From Gemmatimonadaceae bacterium (GTDB lineage: Bacteria; Gemmatimonadota; Gemmatimonadetes; Gemmatimonadales; Gemmatimonadaceae), in contig JALOPO010000035.1 in assembly GCA_025453855.1 (NCBI GenBank), positions 1 to 10,734 on the forward strand: a stretch of 10,734 nt of DNA, given 5' to 3'. Shown here piece by piece: positions 1 through 5,329 of this stretch. Made by a program: the position numbers and the translations under genes. Position 1 is the stretch's first letter. The number at the start of each line of letters is the position of its first letter. The notes below the pieces were generated by a model. It worked only from the letters and a program-made list of their open reading frames with translations. It did not search any database and had not been told where the DNA came from.

Positions 1-271
1 GCTGCTCGGCCGTCGTGAGGTCGCGGCGTGATGGCCAGTCGATGTTGTCGACGCTCGCGACCCAGACGCCGCGGAACTCGCGCACGAGCGGCGGCGGCGT
101 GGGGAGCGTGCGGGCGGGGGCGCTCGCCGGTGGCGCGGGTGCGGGTGCCGGTGTCGGTGCGGGTGCCGGCGCGGGCGTTGGCGCCGGTGTCGCAGGTGCC
201 GGCGGGATCGGGCGCGTGCGCGACGTCGCACACGCGGTGAGCAGCAGCAGGACGACGGGAAGGCGGCGCAT
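1..271 (-). CDS. Lipoprotein with GHL10 (DUF187) glycoside-hydrolase-like domain, N-terminal part only
   Basis: Seen: ninety codons from an ATG at 271 run off the left edge. The protein opens with a lipoprotein signal (MRRLPVVLLLLTAC, lipobox LTAC, Cys14 as lipidated residue). An Ala/Pro-rich linker of about 45 residues follows, made of repeated AP/PAPT units. The mature domain then begins with LVREFRGVWVASVDNIDWPS. Known: the pattern (E/R)-x-RGVWV-(A/T)-S-V-D-x-x-DWPS is the usual opening of GHL10/DUF187 proteins (YngK type), extracytoplasmic enzymes thought to act on glycans or peptidoglycan. The Ala/Pro stretch would act as a flexible spacer from the membrane. No Shine-Dalgarno site is visible before the ATG. 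Inference: an outer-envelope lipoprotein glycosidase. The catalytic part lies outside the window, so substrate and activity cannot be judged. Confidence 0.8.
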   Translation of the reverse strand, partial: MRRLPVVLLLLTACATSRTRPIPPAPATPAPTPAPAPAPTPAPAPAPPASAPARTLPTPPPLVREFRGVWVASVDNIDWPSRRDLTTAEQ

Positions 272-330
272 GCGGAGGCCGGGTGTGGCGTGCGCGGAGC
301 AGGGGGGCGCGGGCGCGTGCAAGCTAATCG

Positions 331-516
331 CGCCGGGGGCTCGGGTCGCGCGCGTGCGTGTCCGTGCGCCTGTCAGTGCGCGTGTCCGCGCGCGTATCCG
401 CCCGTGTGTCGGCGTGCGAGCGCGCGCCCGCGTGCCTGTGCATGTGCACGCGCGTCGTGCCCGTGCATCGGGCGCGCGTCGCGCATGCGCGCGCGTGCAC
501 GCGCGTGCACGCGCAT
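331..516. repeat. Alternating purine-pyrimidine (CG/TG/CA) low-complexity tract in a 250-base intergenic gap
   Basis: The gap 272-521 has no convincing gene. From about 331 it is almost only CG, TG and CA steps. Positions 480-516 alternate purine and pyrimidine without a break for 37 bases, and 437-455 do so for 19. At 491-514 a 10-bp unit (GCGCGTGCAC) is repeated about 2.4 times and forms overlapping perfect palindromes (GCGCGTGCACGCGC). Such sequence is the classic substrate for Z-DNA under negative supercoiling and can also extrude as a cruciform. It sits upstream of the GHL10 lipoprotein gene and just after the stop of the small lipoprotein gene. No promoter could be assigned here. Confidence 0.75.
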
Positions 517-521
517 TCCGA

Positions 522-1093
522 TCACGGCCGCCCAGGCACCACCGCGTTCGGTGTGGGGCCGGCGGTGAGCGCGAGCGAGACGCGCTCCACCAGCTGGCCG
601 TCGGCGCTCACCAGGATCGCGAGCAGGTTGTCGGGTTGTCGCTCGCGAGCAGCGTCACCGGGCCGTCGCCCCAGCTGCGTGTCGTGTCGCCGCGTGGCGT
701 GGCGCGCAGCGTGTCGAGCGTCGCCAGGTCGCGCACGCGCGCGCTGCTGTCCGCATAGCGGAAGACGTGCAGCGTGCCGCGATGCAGGCGCCACGTCTGT
801 CCGGCGACGGCGAGGAACGGCCGCCGGATCGAGTCGCCGCCAAGCGGGACGAGCCCCGCGCGTTCGAGGCGATCGACGATCGTGCACGGCTCCCAGTGTC
901 CGGTGCCGAGGCAGGTCGGCCGCGCCGCGACCGGGGCCGTGGTCGCCGCGACACCGCGCGTCGTTGCGCGACCGGCGCCCGCGTCGGCGGGGTCTGCGTT
1001 GCGACGAGCGCCATCCCCGCAGCTCGCGAGAATGGCGCTCGTGGCCAGCGCGATCGCGCACACCGGGCGGTGCGCGCCGCGGCGCAGGGGCAT
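522..1093 (-). pseudogene. Small putative lipoprotein, frameshifted by an 8-bp tandem duplication
   Basis: The frame from ATG 1093 encodes a lipoprotein signal (hydrophobic stretch ending AILASC, lipobox LASC). A linker follows, then a domain containing CLGTGHWEPC, IVDRLERAGLVP and FRYADSSARVRDLATLD. The frame then ends early in NPTTCSRSW at stop 608-610. Removing one copy of the duplicated octamer at 626-641 restores 187 codons, reading through SDNLLAILVSADGQ and QLVERVSLALTAG to a TGA at 522-524. The length 572-8 = 564 is divisible by three. The continuation is protein-like, so I read this as a recent frameshift of an intact gene rather than an alternative end. The ATG overlaps the stop of the DUF59 gene by one base (TGATG), so translation is probably coupled. 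No known domain was recognised. The Cys pair CLGTGHWEPC may form a disulphide. A sequencing error or phase variation is possible. Confidence 0.75.
626..641. repeat. Perfect 8-bp tandem duplication causing the frameshift
   Basis: GGTTGTCG occurs twice back to back (626-633 and 634-641; CGACAACC on the coding strand). A single copy keeps the lipoprotein frame open; two copies shift it by +8. This is a typical replication-slippage product and could revert in one step. Confidence 0.9.
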
Positions 1094-1464
1094 CAGAAGC
1101 CGAGGTAGGTGCGGACGCGCGGCTCGATGCGATCGGGCGTCCAGGGTGGCGTCCAGACGAGGTTCATCTTCACGTCCTCGACCCCCGCCACGGTGCGCAG
1201 CTGCTTCTCGGCCTCGCCCATGATCTCCGGGCCGCTCGGGCACCCCGGCGAGGTGAGCGACATGTCGACCTGCACGACCGCCCCCTCGACGGCGATGTCG
1301 TAGATCAGCCCGAGGTCGACGATGTTCAGGTTCAGCTCCGGGTCCTTCACGCGTCGCAGCACGAGCCGCACCTGATCCAGGCTCGGCCCCTCGCTCGGCG
1401 TCGTCGCACCGCCATCGCCCGGCACCGCATCCACCGGCGCGTCGGTCATCACGGGATCACTCAT
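1093..1464 (-). CDS. DUF59 / MIP18-family Fe-S cluster assembly factor (SufT/PaaD-like)
   Basis: A 123-residue cytoplasmic protein. Residues 29 onwards show the DUF59 pattern: LDQVRLVLRRVKDPELNLNI, then VDLGLIYDI. TSPGCP carries the single conserved cysteine, and MGEAEKQLRTV, VKMNLVWTPPW and RIEPRVR follow. Known: members (SufT, PaaD, and eukaryotic MIP18/CIA2) help mature Fe-S proteins, with the cysteine taking part in cluster or partner binding. The first ~28 residues are a low-complexity, Ala/Pro/acidic lead. The start chosen is ATG 1464; a second in-frame ATG lies at 1449. Neither has a Shine-Dalgarno site, and a possible promoter sits so close that the mRNA may be leaderless. No suf/isc genes are nearby. 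It is followed, with a one-base overlap, by the frameshifted lipoprotein gene. Confidence 0.88.
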   Translation of the reverse strand: MSDPVMTDAPVDAVPGDGGATTPSEGPSLDQVRLVLRRVKDPELNLNIVDLGLIYDIAVEGAVVQVDMSLTSPGCPSGPEIMGEAEKQLRTVAGVEDVKMNLVWTPPWTPDRIEPRVRTYLGF

Positions 1465-1472
1465 GCCGACAA

Positions 1473-1498
1473 AACTAGTCGGACTCCGTGCCGGTTCC
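1473..1498 (-). promoter_or_regulatory. Possible sigma-R/H-type promoter of the DUF59 gene
   Basis: On the minus strand GGAAC (1498-1494) is followed after exactly 18 bases by GTT (1475-1473). This resembles the actinobacterial thiol-stress promoter GGAAT/C-N18-GTT. Transcription would begin within a few bases of ATG 1464, giving a nearly leaderless mRNA, which fits the missing Shine-Dalgarno site. The motif is short and could be chance. Confidence 0.25.
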
Positions 1499-1516
1499 GA
1501 TATCTCCGGTGCGGGC

Positions 1517-1688
1517 AACAGCCAGGAACTGAAGGGAACGGCAGGACAGGGCAGGGAACGGCAGGAACCGCACGCACTGAAGGAGCATGGTGGACGCACC
1601 GAGCGCAGGACCAACGCAGCGCGACGGCGACAGGTCGGTTCTGCTCGTCCCTGCCTTCCCCTGCCGTTCCCTTCAGTTCCCGGCTGTT
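1517..1688. repeat. Imperfect inverted repeat element (41-bp arms) in the 1465-1808 intergenic gap
   Basis: Left arm 1517-1557 and the reverse complement of right arm 1648-1688 agree at 37 of 41 positions. They share an uninterrupted core that includes GGAACTGAAGGGAACGGCAG. About 90 bases separate the arms, and weaker complementarity continues inward (1561-1570 against 1637-1645). The left arm also holds a direct repeat, GGGAACGGCAGG at 1534 and again at 1554. The element has no open frame of its own. It looks like a REP/MITE-type palindromic element or a long structured RNA. The rest of the gap holds only the terminator-like hairpin and the DUF59 promoter region. Confidence 0.75.
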
Positions 1689-1753
1689 CATCGCATCGAA
1701 CTCGCGACCTCGGCAGGCCGATTGGCAGCGCCGACAGCGTCAGGAAAGCAGAA

Positions 1754-1782
1754 CCGCCGCCCGCTCGATGAGCGGACGGCGG
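1754..1782 (-). terminator. Terminator-like hairpin after the serine hydrolase gene
   Basis: Two 13-base arms (1754-1766 and 1770-1782) pair with a single mismatch around a three-base loop. On the minus strand the stem is followed by TTCTGCTTTCC, a broken T-rich tract. It lies 27 bases beyond the hydrolase stop codon, which fits an intrinsic terminator for that gene. Confidence 0.65.
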
Positions 1783-1808
1783 TGCGTGCGTGCTGGAGGC
1801 CTCCGCGC

Positions 1809-3410
1809 TCAGCGGCGCTTCTTCGCGGCGCCCTTCCGGCCGCCCTTGGCGGCCTTGCTCGAGACCGCCTTGCGGGCGCTCGCCTTGCCGGCGCGCCCCT
1901 TGGCGCTGCGCGACTTCACGGCGGCCGACGAGGCGCGCCCCTTGCCGCCCTTGCCGGCGCGCGACGCCTTCACGGCGCGGCTGCTCGTGCCGCCGCAGCG
2001 CGAGACGGCGCGGGCGCTCTTGCGGCCGCGGGCCGACTTGCGGGCCAGGGCGCGGCCGCGGCTCACGCAGCCGGCCGAGCGGCTGCGGACGGTCGCCACC
2101 TCGCGCACGACCTCGGGGTTCCACCCCGATGCCTGGTCGGCGCGGAAGTCGGGCTCGTAGTCGGTCGCGACCTCGAGGCCCGGTGCACGCACCGCCCACG
2201 CGGCGGCGTCGGCGAGGTCGGCGCGTACGTCGCTGATCACCCGCTCCGGGCGGCGTGCCCGCGACGCGTAGACGCGGTTGCTCAGCAGCACCACGAAGAG
2301 CTGGCGCTGCGGATCGATCCACATCGACGTGCCGGTGAAGCCCGTGTGGCCGTAGGCGGCGCTCGACAGGTAGCGCCCGCAGCCGCCATGCCCCGCGCAG
2401 GTGTCCCAGCCGAGCGCGCGCGATCCCGCCGTGCGCGCGGTGAAGCGCGCCACCGTCGTGTCGCTCACGATCCGCACACCGTTGTAGGTACCGCGGTTGA
2501 GCATCATCTGCGCGAAGACCGACAGGTCGGCGGCGGTGCTGAAGAGCCCCGCGTGTCCGGCCACCTGGCCGAGCGCGAAGGCGTTCTCGTCGTGCACCTC
2601 ACCCTGCAGCGAGTAGCCGCGGATCGAGGTCGTGGCGGTCGGCGCCGTGCGCCCCCGCACCGACGACGGCACCCGGAACCACGTCTCCGTCATGCCGAGC
2701 GGCTGGAAGACGCGCCGATCGATGAAGCGATCGAGCTTCTCCCCCGTGATCGACTCGGCCACGAAGCCGAGCATGTCGGCGCCCAGGTCGGAGTAGATCG
2801 TGCGCTCGCCGGGATAGGCCACGAGCGGCGTCTCGATGACCATGCGCCGCGCATCGTCGGGCGTCCACGCGAAGCGCCACAGGTCGCGCCCGGCCGGGAG
2901 CCCCGAGCGGTGCACGAGAAGGTCCTGGATCGTGACCAGGTCCTTCCAGCCGCCGCTGAAGCCCGGGACGTACTTCGAGACGTGGTCGTCGAGGCGGAGC
3001 TTCCCCTCGTCGTAGAGGATCATGATCGCCGACGTGGTGGCGACCACCTTGGTCAGCGAGGCGAGGTCGTAGACGCTGCGCTTGGGATCGACGTACGGCG
3101 AATCCTCGCCCCACCCGAGGCGGCCGAAGCCGCGCTCGTAGACCGAGGCGCCGCGACGCCCGACGACGACCGCGGCGCCGGGGAAGCCGCCCGCGCTCAC
3201 GCCGCTGTTGACCACGCGCGTGATCGTCGACAGCCGCAGCTCGTCCATCTCCACCTCGGCGGCGCGGCGCGACGGCAGGCCGTCACCGAACGAGGCAAGG
3301 CGGGCCACGGCGTCGGCCGGGGCCACGAGCGACGGCACGGCGATGCGCCCGGGGGCGAGCGCATGGGCCGGTGAGGCGAGCACGAACGACGTGACCAGTT
3401 CGACGAGCAC
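1809..3410 (-). CDS. Exported serine beta-lactamase-like hydrolase (YfeW/PBP4B-like) with basic C-terminal tail
   Basis: A 533-residue protein. A short signal sequence (residues 1-17, ending SPAHA) has a weak n-region without basic residues. Residues ~60-405 form a class C beta-lactamase/DD-peptidase fold. The catalytic SLTK motif is at Ser118-Lys121, the YSD motif at 206-208 stands for YxN, and HTG at 355-357 stands for KTG. The segment ENAFALGQVAGHAGLFSTAA (275-294) is typical of the YfeW/AmpH-like branch. Known: such enzymes act on peptidoglycan peptides or esters in the periplasm. Residues ~441-533 are a Lys/Arg/Ser/Ala/Gly-rich tail resembling histone H1 or AlgP, ending AAKKRR, which is unusual for an exported enzyme. 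Start GTG 3410 is supported by AAGAGG just upstream and by the absence of any other start before the upstream stop. A hairpin follows the gene and an ECF-type promoter precedes it. Confidence 0.88.
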   Translation of the reverse strand: MLVELVTSFVLASPAHALAPGRIAVPSLVAPADAVARLASFGDGLPSRRAAEVEMDELRLSTITRVVNSGVSAGGFPGAAVVVGRRGASVYERGFGRLGWGEDSPYVDPKRSVYDLASLTKVVATTSAIMILYDEGKLRLDDHVSKYVPGFSGGWKDLVTIQDLLVHRSGLPAGRDLWRFAWTPDDARRMVIETPLVAYPGERTIYSDLGADMLGFVAESITGEKLDRFIDRRVFQPLGMTETWFRVPSSVRGRTAPTATTSIRGYSLQGEVHDENAFALGQVAGHAGLFSTAADLSVFAQMMLNRGTYNGVRIVSDTTVARFTARTAGSRALGWDTCAGHGGCGRYLSSAAYGHTGFTGTSMWIDPQRQLFVVLLSNRVYASRARRPERVISDVRADLADAAAWAVRAPGLEVATDYEPDFRADQASGWNPEVVREVATVRSRSAGCVSRGRALARKSARGRKSARAVSRCGGTSSRAVKASRAGKGGKGRASSAAVKSRSAKGRAGKASARKAVSSKAAKGGRKGAAKKRR

Positions 3411-3454
3411 GACACCCTCTTGGGCGAACGGTCCAGCGATCCGCGGCGACCGGA

Positions 3455-3478
3455 CTGCCCGGCGCCGCTGTCGGGCAG
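3455..3478 (-). other. Hairpin in the 5' untranslated region of the serine hydrolase
   Basis: CTGCCCG (3455-3461) and CGGGCAG (3472-3478) form a 7-bp stem around a 10-base loop, between the predicted promoter and the GTG start. It could affect mRNA stability or be chance in GC-rich DNA. Confidence 0.3.
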
Positions 3479-3493
3479 CGGACCACTGGCTCG

Positions 3494-3531
3494 TCGGTCA
3501 CGGCTCCCACATGTAGACGAGTATCGGTCAC
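3494..3531. promoter_or_regulatory. Direct repeats TCGGTCAC spaced 30 bp, candidate operator
   Basis: TCGGTCAC occurs at 3494-3501 and again at 3524-3531, start to start 30 bp, about three helical turns. One copy lies in the spacer of the predicted ECF promoter and the other just past the expected transcription start. This spacing would suit a repressor bound as two units on one DNA face. No regulator is identified. Confidence 0.3.
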
Positions 3532-3540
3532 AAGTGTTCC
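3514..3540 (-). promoter_or_regulatory. ECF sigma-type promoter of the serine hydrolase gene
   Basis: On the minus strand GGAAC (3540-3536) is followed after 16 bases by CGTCTA (3519-3514). Known: GGAAC with a 16-17 base spacer and a CGTC-type -10 box is the usual ECF promoter architecture. Transcription would start near 3507, about 100 bases before GTG 3410. The divergent ECF sigma gene is the obvious candidate regulator, which is inference. Confidence 0.6.
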
Positions 3541-3780
3541 AGACCGGTACCCGCCGAAGCTTCCCGGTCGATACGGCCGAGTCAAGCGCCGGGTGACACT
3601 TTCTCATGCGCCGGACCGTCGGAAAAGTGCCCGACGCCCGCGTGCACCCGACCTCGGCACGTGTCTCCGCGCAAGGACGCGCGAGGCGGGCACGAGGCAA
3701 CCCTCGCGCACGCCGCCGTGTCCCTCGTGCGGACGGCGACAGCGTCGCGTCGGCACCGGCCCCTTCCCCGCACCCCCGTC
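3541..3780. other. Intergenic region before the sigma factor gene, nothing firm
   Basis: This is the sigma-side part of the 370-base divergent gap. No clear promoter, hairpin or small gene was found on the plus strand. The sigma frame stays open back to a GTG at 3661, but that 40-residue extension is rich in Arg/His/Pro and unlike sigma factors, so I treat it as non-coding. A 10-bp perfect palindrome GTGACGTCAC begins at the chosen start codon (3781). Confidence 0.5.
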
Positions 3781-4356
3781 GTGACGTCACCAGCCACCGA
3801 TGCCGAACTGATCGCACGCGCCATCGCCGGCGACGAGCTGGCGATGCGGGCGCTCTGGGCGGAGCACGCGCCGCGCGTGGATGCGGTGGTGCGGCGGCTG
3901 GTGCGCGACGCGGACGAGGCGGCGGACATCGCGCAGGAGGTCTGGATCCAGATCTTCCGCGCGCTCCCCGGCTTCCGCGGCGATGCGCAGTTCAGCACCT
4001 GGGCGCATCGCATCGCCGTGAACCGCACCCTGAACGCGCTGCGACGCGCCCGACGCCTGGTCGGCGCAGCCGAGGAGCTGGAGGAGGACACCGTGAGCGT
4101 GGAGGACGACGTGGACCAGCCGTTCCTGCGACAGTCGCTGGAGGAGGCGATGCACAAGCTCCCGCCGGGGGCACGCACCGTCTTCGTGCTGCACGACGTG
4201 GAAGGCTTCACGCACGAGGAGATCGCCGCGCAGCTCGGCATCACCACCGGCGGGAGCAAGTCGCAGCTCTTCAAGGCGCGCGCGAAGCTGCGCACGATCC
4301 TCGCCCCGCTCCTCGACCTCTCGCCCGATGCCGGCCATGCCCTCCCTGTCGCCTGA
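3781..4356 (+). CDS. ECF-family RNA polymerase sigma factor (sigma-70 family)
   Basis: With the GTG start at 3781 the protein has 191 residues, normal for an ECF factor, and opens TSPATDAELIARAIAGDE as these proteins usually do. Region 2 spans about residues 15-85, with DEAADIAQEVWIQIFRALP (core binding, -10 recognition) and FRGDAQFSTWAHRIAVNRTL. An acidic linker (EELEEDTVSVEDD) follows. Region 4 spans about 115-170, with LPPGARTVFVLHDVEGFTHE and the helix-turn-helix EEIAAQLGITTGGSKSQLFKAR that reads the -35 box. Role: directs RNA polymerase to a small stress regulon. Its 3' end overlaps the anti-sigma-like gene by 29 bases. The divergent hydrolase gene carries a matching ECF-type promoter. 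No Shine-Dalgarno site is seen before GTG 3781, so the start is moderately certain. Confidence 0.93.
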   Translation: MTSPATDAELIARAIAGDELAMRALWAEHAPRVDAVVRRLVRDADEAADIAQEVWIQIFRALPGFRGDAQFSTWAHRIAVNRTLNALRRARRLVGAAEELEEDTVSVEDDVDQPFLRQSLEEAMHKLPPGARTVFVLHDVEGFTHEEIAAQLGITTGGSKSQLFKARAKLRTILAPLLDLSPDAGHALPVA

Positions 4357-5329
4357 GCGGCTCGCGGCGCTCGTCGACGAGCCCCCCACGGCCGAGGAGC
4401 AGGCGCTCCTCGACGCCTCGCCCGCGCTGCGCGCCGAAGTCGCCGCCATGCGTCGCGTGGTGGCGATGGCCGCGTACGAGCGCACGCACCCCGGGGCGCC
4501 GCTCACGGGGTGGGGGGCGCTCGCGGGAGCGTTGCGCGCCGAAGGGCTGGTCACGGCGCCGCTGGCCCCGCCGCGCGTGGTGGCCGCGGCGGCGCCGGGT
4601 GGGCATGCAGCCGCGTCGCCGCCGGCACATCGCGGCGATGACGGCGTGATCGACCTCGCGCACGCACGACATCGCGCCGACCGGTCGCGCCGCCCCGGCG
4701 TCCCGCGCTGGGGGTTCGCCGCGGCCGCCGCGCTGCTCGTGACACTCGGCGTGGCGGGCGGGCGCTGGAGCGCGGCAGGGAGCGGCGCGGGGGCCGATCC
4801 CGCGCTCGCCGCCGGCGGTGCGCGCGGCGACGCGAGCATGGGTACGAGTATGGGTACCACGTCGGTGGCGACGATGCCCGGCGGTCCGGCGATGGCCTCG
4901 GTCGACACGCCGATCGCGTCGCGCCTCGATGCGCCACGGATCGATGCCGCGACGCGCACCGGCGCCTCGCTCCCGATCGCGGGGGGCGCGATCCCGGTCG
5001 CGACCCGTCTCACCACGCGCGACCAGGCGGTGCGCACGCTGCAGCAGCTCGAGGATGCGCACCAGCAGGCGGTGAGCTGGCTGGCCGCGAACGACAGCAG
5101 CGTCGGCGCCGGCCGGCGCATCGTGGGGGCGCAGGAGCTGGTGCGCGACCTGCGCCGGCAGATCGAGGTGCTCGACGCCGCCGTCGCGATGGGACGGCGC
5201 GTGCTCTACGAGTCGCCGGACGATCCGGTGATGAATCGCTACTACTTCTCCGCGCTCGCCGCGCGCGAGGTGCTGCTGCGCAAGCTGGCGACGGCGCTCC
5301 CGGCGAGCCAGCAGGTCCTGGAGTACTGA
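4328..5329 (+). CDS. Membrane anti-sigma-like protein (no zinc-binding motif)
   Basis: A 333-residue protein with one predicted membrane span. The cytoplasmic N-terminal part (1-~127) starts LSPERLAALVDEPPTAEEQA, like the short helical anti-sigma domain, but it has no cysteine and no HxxxCxxC motif. The span is about residues 128-146 (WGFAAAAALLVTLGVAGG). Outside the membrane come a Gly/Ala/Met/Thr-rich linker (150-225, with the repeated unit SMGT at 170-177) and a helical domain (228-333) containing RTLQQLEDAHQQAV and LVRDLRRQIEVLDAAVAMGR. The assignment rests mainly on its position, overlapping the ECF sigma gene by 29 bases (20 if the second ATG at 4337 is used), and on topology. Inference: it holds the sigma factor at the membrane and senses through the outer helical domain. 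TGA is directly followed by the ATG of the PDZ gene. Confidence 0.72.
   Translation: MPAMPSLSPERLAALVDEPPTAEEQALLDASPALRAEVAAMRRVVAMAAYERTHPGAPLTGWGALAGALRAEGLVTAPLAPPRVVAAAAPGGHAAASPPAHRGDDGVIDLAHARHRADRSRRPGVPRWGFAAAAALLVTLGVAGGRWSAAGSGAGADPALAAGGARGDASMGTSMGTTSVATMPGGPAMASVDTPIASRLDAPRIDAATRTGASLPIAGGAIPVATRLTTRDQAVRTLQQLEDAHQQAVSWLAANDSSVGAGRRIVGAQELVRDLRRQIEVLDAAVAMGRRVLYESPDDPVMNRYYFSALAAREVLLRKLATALPASQQVLEY

Noticed and set aside
480..516. CRISPR-like array in the repeat tract
   Set aside because: There are no unique spacers between conserved repeats; it is simple alternating sequence.
358..2160. Very long open frame on the plus strand over several minus-strand genes
   Set aside because: Its translation is Arg/Ala/Pro-rich and low complexity, shows no domain, and lies opposite genes with clear motifs (DUF59, serine hydrolase). 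Extreme GC content keeps antisense frames open.
1465..2322. Minus-strand open frame extending the DUF59 protein upstream to 2322
   Set aside because: The extension runs through the inverted repeat and into the hydrolase gene in another frame. The family length matches the short form from ATG 1464.
1587..3374. Long plus-strand open frame antisense to the serine hydrolase
   Set aside because: The minus strand encodes the SLTK, YSD and HTG motifs; the plus translation is Arg/Ala-rich without recognisable features.
3661..3780. N-terminal extension of the sigma factor from GTG 3661
   Set aside because: The 40 residues are Arg/His/Thr-rich and unlike sigma factors; the protein from 3781 has the normal ECF opening and length.
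3781..3790. Palindrome GTGACGTCAC at the sigma start as an operator
   Set aside because: Similar GACGTCAC cores occur at 7155 inside the toxin gene and at 9901 upstream of the RHH gene, which points to chance.
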